DNA of 64,000 nt, taken from contig WSYH01000651.1 in the NCBI GenBank assembly GCA_036426205.1, positions 62,001 through 126,000 on the forward strand, given 5' to 3'. The stretch is from Ascaphus truei (Eukaryota; Chordata; Amphibia; Anura; Ascaphidae). Positions 21,531 to 33,871 of the stretch are shown in pieces. The notes beneath the pieces are model-generated. The model worked only from the letters and a program-made list of their open reading frames with translations, did no database searches and had not been told where the DNA came from. Position numbers and translations under genes: made by a program. Position 1 is the first letter of the stretch, and each line of letters starts with the position of its first letter.

Positions 21531-23020
21531 TTAAACCTGGCAATAGCCCTGCTCCCTGCAGCATGGGAACCTCCATGCGTGCACCATGCACCTTGAACAG
21601 GATCTCTACAGAACTATCTCTCTAGGGTGGGTCCCCACCTTATATACCCAGAGGGTGAAAACCTTCCCCCCTCCAGTCTCTGTGTATCTCTGGGTGTTGC
21701 AAAGCATCACATTACCAGTCACATGACCTACCTGATTGTTCATGCTCACCAGACTAGCAGGTGCCTGAATATTGCAACAATATAACTTATCTCTGGCACT
21801 TCTCACATGTAGGACAGTGTCCAATGGGTTTAACCCCCAAACTGCTCGAGTGCTGCCACAGCCTTCATGCTAAAAGGATAGAAAACAGGCTTCAGGGCAC
21901 TCCAAAACAATCCGATTCTCTTCTGAGTGTAATGAAAAAACTGTGGTCCCAGAGATGAGTAAAGATGAAAAAATATTTATTGCAACATACAAGGGTGAAC
22001 AATAAAATACATCCCACGCGTTTCAACCAACAACTGGTCTTCCTCTAAGAGTGCTAAAAGGGCATGGTTTTAGCAGGGGGCTACAAGTATAAACTGTAAA
22101 AAATAAATTTTTATGTCGTTGTCACAAGCACTATGGCAAGAACCTATAATGACACTTAAATATATTTTAATGGTTTATTGGTGGTACCTGGTGAGAAAAA
22201 CACGGTTCATTGTTTGGGAGTATTGTATTTCTACCGTTTTAAATATTTAATTTGTTTGTTTGTTTTTCTCATGTAAAGGAATCCGTTCTTTAAATAATGG
22301 AAACTTAGCAATTGGGATTTTAGCTGTGTGTACATAACAAAAAAAGGCAACATTTTGAGTAAATGGTAGTATGTAAAAGGTCATATTATCTGAAGTTAGT
22401 GTCATGTGACCTACATGTTGACTTTTAATACTTTGCAAAAAAGAATGGGTGAACTTTGCCATTTGGGAATTTTAGTTTTGTGCATAAAACAAATTTCGCT
22501 TAGGAAATTTTAGTTAACATTTTGCACATCTTTATGAATGAGGTTAACATTTGTGCAATGGCCATGTCATTTCAAAATGTGCCTACTTTTTATGAGGTGC
22601 TGAAGTTAGTTTAGAGACTCCTGAATACCTTGAGTTCTAGTGGCAGGGGTCCACTTTAGACCTGTAGAGAGGATAGAAGTGGACAGACAGAGGGGAGTAG
22701 GTGGGACCCAGTGCTGAGCAAATATTCTATTTGATTTTAAACTGTAAACCGTCTATGACATTGTAAGTGCATTACTTACTTTTTTTTATTGAATATAAAA
22801 TCGGAATTATACTATTGGCAAGCTTAGCACGTTTTCCTTTTCATGATTTTCCAAATCACACCATAGGGAACGTTTGCAAAAGATTGGCCAGACCTCTGCT
22901 CGCGACCAACTTTTTTTTCTAGACTGGTGGGACTCCCTAGAGATACCAGGCCCGGGACCCTTATCCCAGCTTTTCCCCCCTGTCAGCAGCCCTGTTCCTT
23001 TCTCCTAATATGAATGAGAT
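21531..23020. other. no gene; contains one hammerhead-like motif
   Basis: No coding frame is supported. The only structured feature noted is at 22010-22050. Confidence 0.5.
22010..22050 (-). ncRNA. hammerhead-ribozyme-like motif
   Basis: The minus strand reads AGAGGAAGACC, a loop, GGTTGAAACGCG. ACC/GGT forms a short stem II. The first box is degenerate. It probably derives from a PLE terminus. Confidence 0.35.
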
Positions 23021-23023
23021 GAT

Positions 23024-23165
23024 CCAGGCACATGAACTTTGCAAAATAAGAAATTTAATACAGCTTAAGAGACCAAAGTTTTGAGTGCTACGCACTCTTT
23101 GTCAAGGTGAGGGCTGGCATATATAGGGTACTGCACATATTTATACCCCATGACTTACCCTCCAA
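23024..23165 (-). repeat. PLE-terminus-like direct repeat, copy 1
   Basis: About 140 bases (GAGATGATCCAGGCACATGA... to ...ATAGGGTACTGCACAT) recur at 24042-24172 in the same orientation. It includes a degenerate hammerhead-like motif at 23071-23107 (minus), with AAAAC in place of GAAAC. Confidence 0.7.
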
Positions 23166-24041
23166 GATATGCTGCAGGTGTGTACCGGCGTGAAATCGGG
23201 TACCACCATGACGCAATGTAGGTCCAAGCATGCGCAACACGCGGTGCACTCACTGTGCACCCGGCGCATGTGCCCGGCACTGCGTCAAAGTGTCTGTACA
23301 TCCCGGCGGTCCAGACGTCATCCCCCCCTCCGTTGCCAAGACAACATAATGCTAAATCAGCATCTTGCAAAGCAGCAGAGGCGCAGCACATTCAACCTGA
23401 CCACAAGCATCAGTGAAGAGAGACAAAACCAAGAGACCAAAATTATGCACACCATATATCACTATTCAAACTCCTAAGTGAAACTGATAACCTTTAATAA
23501 TATCAATCTCAATAGTAAATCACAGATCATTGTATAACATGTAATAAAGAGGAAGATAAGTGAACATAGTACAATAAATAGAACCCATAATAACAGACAT
23601 ACTAAAAACTAACATACAACATATTAACAGACAATTGAAGTGTCACCGAAAAAAAACTAATAATCTCAACTAGTCATCCCTAATTCATATTGGAACTCCA
23701 TGGCAATCAACTACCAATGATGACGGAGGTGTATATACGAAAATCCACAACTGCAACAGCTTGATCAATGCCTGTCAAGGAAACATTTTAAGTTTAGCTG
23801 TTCGTTGAGTCCACCTCCATTTGACATCCTCAAAAAGTATATCCAATAAGCCTTTGAGAAAATACCAATAATAGCAAACATTTTTGACTATCATTTAAAG
23901 GTTTATTCCAAAATCTCACGACAATTGAATTGGTCCAAAGAGGTTTTTCTGGCACACATCTCACTTCTGCACTCAATATCAACTGCCGGTGCTCCAGTAT
24001 ATGTGATTGTCCTGTTGATCCCAAGTTTTTCACAGGAATAA
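23166..24041. other. spacer between two direct repeats; no gene
   Basis: It lies between the repeats and may be the body of a small retroelement, but no frame has a recognisable domain (minus 23830-24121 was examined). Confidence 0.4.
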
Positions 24042-24172
24042 GAGATGATCCAGCCACACGGACTTTGCAAAATAAGAAATGTAATACAGCTTAGGAGACC
24101 AACGTTTCGAGTGCTAGGCACTCTTTGTCAAGGTGAGGGCTGGCATGTATAGGGGACTGCACATTTTTTTTT
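24042..24172 (-). repeat. PLE-terminus-like direct repeat, copy 2
   Basis: The better preserved copy. It contains TTGACAA, A, GAGTGC-CTA-GCACTC, GAAACGTTGG on the minus strand (24098-24133), with a perfect 6-bp stem II. Confidence 0.7.
24098..24133 (-). ncRNA. hammerhead-ribozyme-like motif
   Basis: Stem II GAGTGC/GCACTC is perfect and is followed by GAAAC. The first box is CTTGACAA rather than CTGANGA. Confidence 0.4.
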
Positions 24173-24721
24173 CAAAAAAGTTACAGAATGCTTCATCTTT
24201 CTAAAATCTATCGGCATTGAATTTGCATGATTCAGTGTTCAAAAATGTTTGCTATACAGTATAGCACTGTAAAAACAGTAAATTAACAAATACATACGGA
24301 CCACATATGATCCGCTCTGCCTGGCTAAAAATTCGTGTGCTCGAAGGGAATAATGTTCATATTACTTACAAAATAGAAAGAAAAAATTCTACACACACTT
24401 ATTGAATACTATAAAACATAACTTTTAATATAATTGGATAATACTACAACACATCATTACAACTAAAATTACATAAAATGACCTGAGCCAGATCTACTTT
24501 AAAATTACCATAAAAAAGCCCTATTTGCCAAAGTGATATAGTGCCTTGACATTGAATATCATATATTCTTGACTGCAATAGCTTCAAAGAAATGTCTGCA
24601 CAATCATACCATAACTTTAAACTTTTATCACTGCTTATAACACAATGCTGTTAAGTGTTTTTTAATTAAGTATACAGATGCAGCCACCAGTATCCGACCA
24701 CTTGCCTGGGAAAATACTGGG
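24173..24721. other. no gene recognised; AT-rich
   Basis: No supported feature. Confidence 0.5.
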
Positions 24722-24917
24722 GCAATCTCACAGTAAATGCTGCAACATTTTTGTGAGATTCTGCAGCCAGACTAATGGCCCATCGGATTAACACAGTGGT
24801 GGTCCCTGCAGTCCCATTCAGTTTGGGACCTTCAGTGACCCCCACTGTGTTAATCCGATGGGCCATTAGTCTGGCTGCAGAAATCTCACCGAAATGTTGC
24901 AGTTTACTGGGAGATTG
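24722..24917. repeat. foldback (long hairpin) element
   Basis: The arms contain CAATCTCACAGTAAATGC...GATTCTGCAGCCAGACTAATGG and the reverse complement on the right (CCATTAGTCTGGCTGCAG...TTTACTGGGAGATTG). The axis is near 24820. The open frame across it is a palindrome artefact. Confidence 0.85.
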
Positions 24918-25499
24918 CTTAAACAATATTGTGATCAGTGAATCTTGAAATCCTGTGAAGTGTGTACTCACAAATTCCGCATTCTTTACATGCGTGACCA
25001 AAATATTGGCAATATGGTATCTTTGTGTAGTCTCTGGGGTGTCTTTGGTCCATGGGATCTGGTCACCTTTCTTGACAAAGTAAAAAGCCCAACATAGTGT
25101 GTACTTCTATAAAAAAAATTTTTTATCTATGAATTAAGATAAAATGCACTCACATGGTGTCAGAGATAAAATCGCATTGAAAGAAACAGGAGCACGATCT
25201 GTCAGGGTATATCGGCGTTCAATTTGCTTTCCTCTGCTGCGCTCGTGTTGCTTGCTCCCATCCCGCACTCCCGAATGTAATCTCCCGGCTGAATCTTGGG
25301 CAGATGTCTAGGTAACGTGGCATTCTGCATCCTACACCAACGGATCAAGTGCAACTCTATGCATTTCACCGGTGGTACAGCCAATGAGAATAGGAGACAG
25401 GGTATTTAACAATAGCTGAGACGCACGAGCACCACTCCTGTGGAAACCGGTACCGCCGGTGAAAAGCGTAGAGTGGCACCTGATCATTGGTGTAGGACA
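24918..25499. other. no gene recognised
   Basis: No supported feature. Confidence 0.45.
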
Positions 25500-25870
25500 C
25501 AGAACGCCCTTTGGATGGTCCCCTGTGGGGTCCGGTGGTTCTTAGGTGGCCCCTGCGGGTGTCCGTGGGCATCCAAGTGGTCCCCGCAGGTGTCTGGGGC
25601 CCCACAAGGGGTCCCTGTGGGTGTCTGGGGGTGTCTGGGTCATCCCTGCGGGTGTCTGGGGCCCTCAGGTGGTTCCCATGGGTGTCTGGGGGCCCTCGGG
25701 TGGTTTGCACAGGTGTCTGGAGGCCCTCGCGTGGTTCCCTCAGGTGTCTGGGGACCCTCGGTGGTTCCCATGGATGTCAGGGGCCCCACAGGGGTCCCTG
25801 GGTGGTCCCATTGGGTGTCCGGGGGACCTCGGGTGGTCCCCGCGGGTCCCCGCTGGCCCTCAGTACCAAC
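25500..25870. repeat. G-rich minisatellite, left arm
   Basis: About 40-45-bp units with GGTGTCTGGGG, CCTCGGGTGGTTCCC. The same unit in reverse complement forms 27130-27490, so the two arrays are inverted arms about 1.3 kb apart. Trp/Gly-rich frames here are artefacts. Confidence 0.85.
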
Positions 25871-26132
25871 CCTGTTGTAAAATAAATAAAGATGGCATAC
25901 ATTTCAATAAATACACCTCCCCCCCACCAAACACATACAGTACAGTAATGGGCAAAATAACTATTATCCAGATATGGATTAATCAATATTAATATTATCC
26001 AGATATTAAATTAACACCAGATTTACCTATTACAACACCAAAACAAAACCATCAATAAATAAAATAAATCTCCAAATAAACACAATCATTGAAAATCAAA
26101 ACACCAATGGTCTACTACAACCAATCAGATTG
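25871..26132. repeat. dispersed foldback-family repeat, copy 2
   Basis: Shares AAATAAATA, CATACAGTACAGTAATGGGC and TTATCCAGATATGG with the copies at 8.3, 53.7 and 61.3 kb. Confidence 0.6.
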
Positions 26133-26372
26133 GGGATATAGGGGGTTATGCACAAAGCAGTGATAGTTGTTTTTAAGTGAGATAAGTGCTTTTGGGCTCA
26201 ATTTATGGCGCAATTTTTTTTAGCAATGACTGTGTTTTGATGATGAAAAGCCTTTTAAGCACGATACTGCAGTGTTATCACTGCTTTGTGAATCGCGCTG
26301 CACGCAATATTGAGAAATAAAGGCATTTATCTCACTTAAAAACACTTATCACTGCTTTGTGCATAACCCCCA
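26133..26372. mobile_element. miniature inverted-repeat element
   Basis: The ends GGGGGTTATGCACAAAGCAG and CTGCTTTGTGCATAACCCCC are exact reverse complements, extended inward (TTTTTAAGTGAGATAA / TTATCTCACTTAAAAA). A second internal TCACTGCTTTGTGAATCGC copy sits at 26278. I could not assign a superfamily. Confidence 0.85.
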
Positions 26373-27129
26373 TAGTTCTCACAATCTGATTGGCTGAAGT
26401 CACATGTGACGGCAGACATGTTGGATTTTGTGACGTCATTTTAAAGGGAAAGGAAGCACAGTCATTCTGATTTGCTGGCTTCACTCCCTTTACATAACGT
26501 CACATCCTAAAAAAATAAACAGTAAAGGCACATTCTTCACACAGCCAATAAGATGGCGTGGGAACCATATGCCAATCAAATGTGACATCACAGACCTAGA
26601 AAAGCCTGTGCAGTCTCATTTGACGGCAAGAAGCTGAGGAGTGAAGACCTCCTCCAATAGAATTACAAGGGCATTACAGATAAAGATTGATGAAGATACA
26701 GAAGAAGAAGATACAGAAGAAGATAGACTCCCAAATGGATTACAATTAACAGATGAAAATAAAGAAAGAAGAAAAATAATTTGGACTTTACCTGTGGGCC
26801 GTCGCTGTTTGGGATCGTGGATTGGTACGAGAGCTTGCGGAGACCACTGGAATTGAAGGGTCAAGACAGCTAAAAAGTAAGAAAAAAAATTGAATGTATG
26901 TTATTTTTATTTTACAGGTTTTTTCACTGTATTTTTATTAGTATTGGATTTTTTTTTGCCACCTTCTTTGCAAATGTATTTATGTATGCCCCTTTAGGGC
27001 TATACATTCATACAGTAAGAAGCAATGGTTGTTTTGCGAAATGGTTGATTTTACGTGTTTTACAGTATATGCATTTTGTCTATTTTTTTTTCAATTTGCA
27101 TGCTATGCATTTTGCGTTTCATGTTGAAT
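26373..27129. repeat. non-coding interior of a large foldback element
   Basis: GAA-rich stretch (26690-26790) and the phrase GCCCCTTTAGGGCTATACAT shared with about 35.4 and 60.76 kb. No gene. Confidence 0.45.
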
Positions 27130-27490
27130 TAGGACCCCCACAGAGACCACCTGAGGACCGCCGGACACCCATGGGGACCACCCAAGGACCCCTGTGGGGC
27201 CCTCGGATACCTGTGGGAACCACATGATGGCCCCCAGAAACTCATGGGAATCACCGGAGTGCCCCCAGACACCCATGAGGATGACCCGGGGACCCCCAGA
27301 CACCTGCGGGGACCACCTGGGGACCACCAGACACCTGCAGGGACCACCTGGGGACCCCTTGTGGGGCCCCTGGACACCCACAAGGATAACCTGGAGGCCC
27401 ACAGACACTCGTGGGGACCACCGACACCCACGAGGACACCCAAGGACCCCAGACACCTGTGGGGACCACCGGGGACACCCACCAGCCTAT
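27130..27490. repeat. C-rich minisatellite, right arm
   Basis: Tandem units such as GACACCTGCGGGGACCACC, complementary to the array at 25500-25870. Confidence 0.85.
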
Positions 27491-28629
27491 GTTATCAATT
27501 CTGTGTTAAAATAAATAGAAATGGTTTTATGTGGGGGTACAAGGGGTGGGTTATGTATTGGTGTTTATTACATATTGTAATGTTTGTTGGGGGTAGAGGG
27601 GGTGAGTGAAAGGCCAAGTACTCCCTTCACTCGCCCCCTCTGCCCCCAATAAAGCTGCTGTTGTACCTTAACCCCTTAATTGCTTTAGCGATTAGTCGCT
27701 AAGGTAATGAAATTGACTGTAAATGCATTTTTATTACATCGGATTGATGCCGGGGGTCTCTGGTGCTGATATTAATGGGTATCGGCTCCGGAGACGCCCG
27801 GCATCAATCCGAATCAGGAAAATATGCATTTTTTTCTAAGTCCCCTCTCTCGTCGCTTATCGGCAGTTTCTCAACACCTTCTTGCCAACTTTTCCTGGTG
27901 GGTCGATTTGGAGAGGAAATCACAATTCTAGAGCCGCAATTAATGACCAAGAGAGCGAGTGGGCACAACCAATGACTTGAGTCGATGAAGCTAGGGCGGG
28001 CTTTTCAAAGTTGCTTTGCTCGAAATAACAGAGCAACCGGCTTTGTTTTGAAGCCTGAAAACTTTGCCTCGCAGAGACTAAGTCACACGCGAGGACCAAG
28101 TTCTCATTTTAGAATGCAGCGGTCGTGGCTTGCAACTGAAGCAGAAAAGAGGACCAGGAGAACCGGGTGTATAGCCTGGTCAGAGTAAGCTCATCCAAGT
28201 GGGCGCCATAGAAAGCCTAGATTTTCTCCCCAGGCCCCCAGTAAGTGTATTTTTAACTGTTTCTTATCTATCTCTTCTTGTTGTACGTGGGTTTACCAAA
28301 CTAAACGCAATTTGTTTTTACTATCTTGCTTTGCCCAATGAATTATCCCGGTAATATATAAATGGTGTAAAAAGTAGCTGGTCTCCCATGACACTAACCT
28401 GCGCTTATAGTGCCGGCTACGGATGACGTCATCCGTCTCTGTAGCCATTGCAAAAGTTGTAATTTGAGTTTTGAGACGTCTCTGGCTACAAGGGGAGTGC
28501 CGTCAGGCAAGGGGGAAGGCAGAAACAAGAGTAAGAGGGAAGGCTGAAACGGAGAGGAGTTCAATGTAGGATGGGCTGGACACAAAAAAGACTGTGCAAA
28601 GCTATGCAAAAGCACTCCGCAATACACCG
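27491..28629. repeat. dispersed repeats, no gene
   Basis: It includes the GGGGGTAGAGGGGGTGAGTG phrase of the foldback family and a hairpin at 27738-27818 (TCGGATTGATGCCGGG / CCCGGCATCAATCCGA). No coding domain is recognised in the remainder. Confidence 0.5.
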
Positions 28630-28765
28630 AAATGATGAAAATTAAAAGAAATTTATTAAACTACATAAAAACAAATAAACATACTAAACAAAACAGGGGG
28701 ATAGCACTCCCACGCGTTTCACGCTTCTACAGCGTGAAAGTTTAATACATTTATTATCATTTTCA
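28630..28765. repeat. foldback element with hammerhead-like core
   Basis: Arms AATGATGAAAAT...AATTTATTAAACT and AGTTTAATACATTTATTATCATTTTCATCAT surround CACGCGTTTCACGC (28711-28724), the terminal part of the hammerhead-like motif on the minus strand; the first box is lost. Confidence 0.6.
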
Positions 28766-29290
28766 TCATACCGGTGAGTACTCGATTTTATCCTACGTGG
28801 GGGAGACGGTGCTTCATACAGAGTAGCCATACTCTGCACCGCGATAACGGATGAGAAGGGAAGTCAGGATCAACACTATACTCGGAGAGGGGGCTTCAGA
28901 TGTAATTCTACATTTTTCTCTGTTGTGCATATCCCCCTACCAAGTGTTGCAGCGAAGAGACAGTGTTATTACACAGACCTCATCCCTATACACCTCTCCG
29001 TCTCTCCAATTGTTCCCACATTAGGATTGAACCTGTCAATTACTAAATCTATTTACCTGCAAATCACAGCTGTTGTTGAGACTACAACTAAAACTTTACA
29101 GCATTTACTTTATCCATGGAACTCATTCAGGTTCCAAGTTAATCTTAGAGCTGTGGTATGGCTTATCTGTTACATATGAAACGGAGAAAAGTTGTAATTT
29201 CTGTATGTATGCTGAATTTACTTTACGTTAAATTACCGGAGATTTTACTATTTTAAAGTTTTTAATATAGTGTATTTCACTTGACAAACA
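28766..29290. other. no gene recognised
   Basis: No supported feature. Confidence 0.45.
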
Positions 29291-29292
29291 CA

Positions 29293-29590
29293 GGGCCGCC
29301 AACAGAAATCATGGGGCCCAGGACGAATTAAAGGAGCAGGGCTGGCAGGCTAATTCCGCAGCTGCTGACCGGGGCAGGAGGCGCACGCGGGGGTAGCTGG
29401 GTTGGGGCGCGGGCTCCCTACCGTGCTTCCCCGCCATCCCACATTGGGAGCGGGGTGGGGGAGAGGGCCCACAGGCAGCAGGCCGGACACCCTGCTTTCC
29501 CTGCGCATGCGCGCCGGGACCTCGGCTCTGCGCACGGCACGGGCACGGTCCCGGGCCCCCTGACTCACGGGACCAGGGACGCCATCCCCC
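29293..29590. repeat. GC-rich dispersed repeat
   Basis: GGGCCGCCAACAGAAATCAT and GGGGCCCAGGAC recur in inverse orientation at 49145-49195, and CCCACATTGGGAGCGGGG...GGGCCCACAGGCAGCAGG recurs inverted at 36892-36960. The frames here are shadows of this repeat. Confidence 0.65.
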
Positions 29591-29599
29591 CCTGTTGGC

Positions 29600-30060
29600 G
29601 GGCCTGATCACACACACACAAATCCCCCCTTTCCCTGCACATAACACACACATCCCATCTTTCCCTGCACTCACACAGACATCCCCCCTCTTCCTGCACT
29701 CACACACACATCCCCCCCTCTCCCAGCACTCACGCACACATCCCCCTGACCCTGCAGTCACACACACACACCCCCCCTCTCCCTGCACTCAAACACACGT
29801 CCCCCCGCTCCCTGCACTCACACACACACATCCCCCCTCTCCCTGCACTCACACACACATCCCCCCGCTCCCTGCACTCACACACACACATCCCCCCTCT
29901 CCCTGCACTCAAACACACGTCCCCCCTCTCCCTGCACTCACACACATCCCCCCTCTCCCTGCACTCACACACATACATCCCCCCTCTAACTGCACATCAC
30001 ACACACATCCCCCTCTCCCTGCACTCACACACACACATCCCCCCTCTCCCTGCACTCACT
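29600..30060. repeat. minisatellite, ~31-bp unit, about 14 copies
   Basis: Units of TCACACACACACATCCCCC plus CTCTCCCTGCAC with small variations. The Pro/His/Thr-rich frames across it are artefacts. Confidence 0.95.
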
Positions 30061-30344
30061 ATAAGCACAGCTTAAGTAAAACAAAAACTAATATGTAGCA
30101 ATAGTTATTACCACCTACGTAAGTGTAGCTATTCACTGAGATATGCACATGGAATTAATGTTGGTGTAATTGCCAAATAAAAGCATAAAGCTGAATGTTC
30201 AGTTTTATCAATCTTATGTGTATATAGTCAAATTACTTGGCTTGCTACTTTTCTGCCACTCTGTGTAGGAAACACATTTTCACAAATTTGGCAAACTTCT
30301 AGATATTTATTTGCATTCTATTCATTGTTTTTTTTTTAGTAAGA

Positions 30345-30875
30345 CTCCACAACAGTTTCTCAAACATATGTTGCCCATTGGCCTATTAATCCTGGTTTTC
30401 TATTTTTCTACTAATATTTTAAAAATCAGACTTTGTTGTTTCTTTGGCGAAGTTTCTCTTTATACTGCAGATGGCTTCTTGTTGTAAATACTTAGCTCGA
30501 GTCGCATAAGATTAGTTAACTAGTAGTGCCAATCAGCTTGAAAAGGCTGCCTAAAACAAGCATTTGATTAGAGCATGTGTTTCTGTCACTGTCCCACTCG
30601 AATGACATGAAGGGCATAATTTCTATTTTCAAATCAGATATCTTAACTGCCATTCGGCTTCTTTTGTATAAGCTAAACTAGAGTATCATACATTTTAGTT
30701 AAGTGCTATTGCCAATCGACTTGAAAATGCAGCCTATAACGAGCTTTCAAACCAAACACTGTGGACACTAATGATGACATCTACATGCAATGCGTGTCGC
30801 ACCTAAAATGCTTCATACAGGGCTTTCAGGAGTAATGCCAATGGGCAACATATGTTTCAGAAACTTTCATAAGTT
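30345..30875. repeat. inverted-repeat-bounded element with duplicated interior
   Basis: The ends CAAACATATGTTGCCCATTG and CAATGGGCAACATATGTTTC are inverted. Inside, two diverged direct copies (about 30470-30580 and 30650-30765) share TTAGTTAA, TGCCAATCRRCTTGAAAA and GCCTA. No coding potential. Confidence 0.6.
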
Positions 30876-31261
30876 TAGTCTTTAGTTTATAGGGGCATTA
30901 TCCTCATTCATTCTCAACTAACGTTACCTTTGTTAGTGCTTAGTTTACTCTGCTGGTCTCTACCTTCAACCAGTCCATATTGAGGTGTTTTGAGTGCATG
31001 TAATTTGGGGCATTTCCAGTTTTTTGCATACAGATGTAACAAGACTCATTGTCCCAATGCCGCGTCGAAGAAGCAAGAGTCTGTGGCACCAGAGACAGTG
31101 TCTGCTGCCATCCAGCTGCAGGGTGTCTATGCTTGCAAATTTGCCCCCCGCAGCATTAATCCTTCGGTGCCATGATCACCATGGCCACGTGAATTTGGAT
31201 GGCAGCAACACCGAAGACACTTAGGGGCCTATGCACTAAGCGTTCATAAGTCACTTATCGA
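30876..31261. other. no gene; short repeat terminus at 31224
   Basis: TTAGGGGCCTATGCACTAAG at 31223 resembles a miniature-element terminus (compare 52556, TAGGGGCCTATTCTAGTAG). Confidence 0.4.
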
Positions 31262-32091
31262 GCAGTACTCACGAGTGCTGTGCTGAAAGTGTAATCCGTC
31301 GCCATGGGAACACGATCTGAGCAGGGAGGACTGAGATCCTAATACATCACCCTATAAGTGTAAATAAACGTACTGTATAAACAGATTAAGCATATGTTAC
31401 ATGTATTAATACATCATATACCTGTGTAATAAAAACAATGGACTGTAAGCTGCAAGTGACTATACCCTGATGGACTACAATGCCCTAAATATAATATATA
31501 CCCATATCAAAAAATGAGCAGTACATCAAAATACTATTCTTGCATGTATCTTGGGTAGAGGAGGGGGGGGAAGGGGAAGGCAAGGGGAGGGGGGTTGGGG
31601 GGCGGTAAGGACAGGAGGGGTAGGGGCAGAAAAAAGGACGATCTCCCACACCGAATTGAAGCGGAGTCCATAGAAGGTTCCAGATCATGGATGCCTGTAA
31701 AAAGACAGAATTATCTTCTGTTAAGAAAACATCTCAAATTCTGTTGTTCATTAAGTCCCGCTCCATTACTGGTGTTAAGAGCGTGGATCCAGAATGCTTC
31801 TCATCTCAGTAGAAATGTCTCCCTGTCAGGAGTACCTTGTCTGGGTGCTACTGATTAGATTCCCATGACGTGCAAAGATGCCACATTATGATTGTGTTCC
31901 ACACAGTGCTGCACTAGCACAGAAGGGTCCGTACCTTTTCTAACGACACTTTTATGCTCTATGAATCTCGTTTTAAGCATTCTTATGGTTTTTCCCACAT
32001 AGAGGAGACCACATGAGCACTTTATTATGTACACTACAAAATTTGATCTACATGTCATTCTGTCTTTGATTTTCATTTCTTTACCACTATT
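31262..32091. repeat. PLE inverted arm, left
   Basis: Reverse-complementary to 33872-34694 over about 0.83 kb with few differences. It includes the GIY-YIG end of a PLE and its downstream region (GGGGGGGAAGGGGAAGG tract at 31563). Confidence 0.85.
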
Positions 32092-33300
32092 CGGGTGACA
32101 AAATATATTGCCGGTAATGAGGCTATTGCAGACTGTACATCTTAAACACCTATAGTTACCCGGCCTGCCACCCACCAGAAAATGAGGAGTTTTGTAGTTA
32201 CCGTCATTGTCTGCATGTATCAGGCTGTCTGCCAAGTTTCTCCCTCTTTTAAAGGCAACCATAGGTGGTACACAGCAACTTGCAGAAAGTATGTCATCAT
32301 TCTGTAAGATATGCCAATGGTTTCAAATGGTACATTTCACAAAACCACCAGCTTGGCTGTAAGTGGTCGGAAATATAAGTCTGTCTTCCTTTTCACTTTT
32401 GATAGCACTCACCTCTTTGTCCAGTGCCCGATCCAACACTGCAGGAGGATACCCCCTAGCCAGGAATCTGTTACGCAGATCTCCAATGGCTGGTTTGATT
32501 TTCTCCTCTCTGCTCGTGATCTTACAGACACGGACTTTCTGTGAAAATGGCAATGCATCAATAAGTGAGGGAGGATGATGACTATCTGCTCTTAGGATAG
32601 CATTCCTGTCAGTGCTCTTTCTGTAAAGATCAGTATGTAACTCACCGTTGGTTTGTGTAATGAGGTCATCCAGAAAGGCAAGTTGCTGTGTACTCCATGT
32701 ATTTGTGAGGCGTACTGGAGAGCGAAGATTATTAAGGTATTCAAAAACGATCATAACTGATCCTCAGGACCAGTCCACACAAGGAACAATATAAAAAAGC
32801 GTGTTGTGTGGTGCTCTAAAGAAAACTGTAGTAGCAGCAGAATAATGGCTGGAAGACAACCATATACTGTGTAAATGTCCAAAAGGATGTAACCTGGTTT
32901 GAAAATGATCCCACTAAGCACAGCAGTAAGGATAAGTCATTTACACCTGCAGGTGACCAGTAGAAGGACACAAGGAACAGGTCATCAATATACCTATAAT
33001 GGCTCAAGATGTGTACAAAAAACTCTGACTTGTAGATATACTCCTCTTCAAAATGTGTCATGAAAATATTGGCATATGCAGGGGCCATATTACTGCCCAT
33101 AGCTGTCCCTTTGATCTGTAGGAAAAAATCGCTCTCAAATCTGAAATAATTTTTATATAAAATAAAATGCAGAGTAAGCAATATATACTCAATGGGGATA
33201 GTATCCCTATAGTGGGTAGTGACCTTATTATATCAAGACCTGCATCATGTGGAATAATCGTGTAAAGGCTAGACACATCTAGACTAACCAATATTTGGTT
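31855..33300 (-). pseudogene. Penelope-like element: RT and GIY-YIG endonuclease
   Basis: PLE polyprotein read from 33300 downward. RT palm: NQILVSLDVSSLYTIIPHD (about 33290-33235), KGTAMGSNMAPAYANIFM (about 33110-33055) and YRYIDDLFLV (about 33005). Then the RT thumb (FLDDLI, TDLYRKSTDRNAILRADSHH, 32754-32323), and after a linker with paired cysteines (CLRCTVCNSL) the GIY-YIG nuclease VVYIIKCSCGLLYVGKTIRM...RFIEH (32262-31855), which nicks the target site. The RT segments lie in different frames, so it is inactive. The part upstream of the palm is missing, replaced by a palindrome at 33290. Confidence 0.85.
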
Positions 33301-33548
33301 ATTAGAGATTCCGCACGATGCAGAGTAGCAGAGCACAGCCATGCAATGATCAGGATCTCAGCAGTAGAGTAAAAAACTTCTTTATGTAGACACCATGGTG
33401 CAGACAGGAATGGAGTAGCTCTTACGCGTTTCACGCCTGTGTGGCACTTCGCGTAAGAGCTACCCTCCATTCCTGTCTGCACCATGGTGTCTAAATAAGA
33501 AGTTTTTTACTCTAGCCTGCCTGACTGCTACCCTGCATCGTGCGGAAT
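33290..33548. repeat. long palindrome with hammerhead-like apex
   Basis: The arms GAGATTCCGCACGATGCAG... and ...CTGCATCGTGCGGAATCTC are inverted, with AGTAAAAAACTTCTT / AAGAAGTTTTTTACT and ACCATGGTGCAGACAGGAAT paired inside. The centre holds TTACGCGTTTCACGCCTGTG (33422-33441). Confidence 0.85.
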
Positions 33549-33871
33549 CTCTACTGATCTACTGCCATTACGGATGCACGCCCCAAAGACAAGAAGAATA
33601 CAGGCTTTATTCATGTGAGTTCAACACCATTTATCATATTGGGAGGTATAATTAGGTCGTTGCAAGCGTGTGTGACATTGTCCTCATTAGGTGTGATGTA
33701 GTGGAGCCAATCATTCTCCAGTTACAGCACTCCTAGGACCCCTAGAGATATGTCAAATACATTACGCTCACCTATATACCATATACTCACTTAATTGTGA
33801 TTTACCTGTCTTACCTTCATTCTTCAATCAAGAAATACCTTATGGATGTTATATAAACTGTTTTTCTAGTT
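33549..33871. other. no gene recognised
   Basis: Spacer between the palindrome and the right PLE arm. Confidence 0.4.

Noticed and set aside
23166..24041. PLE body between two direct terminal repeats
   Set aside because: The arrangement suggests one, but no RT or GIY-YIG motif could be read in any frame.
24666..25001. 111-codon minus-strand frame
   Set aside because: It spans a foldback palindrome; both arms encode unrelated sequence and there is no domain.
25440..27609. Trp/Gly/Pro-rich repeat proteins in several frames
   Set aside because: Multiple frames are open on both strands because of minisatellite periodicity; not genes.
29600..30060. Possible CRISPR-like array
   Set aside because: The units are contiguous simple-sequence minisatellite without unique spacers, and the genome is eukaryotic.
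29309..30098. Long Cys/Gly and Pro/His frames
   Set aside because: Minisatellite artefacts.
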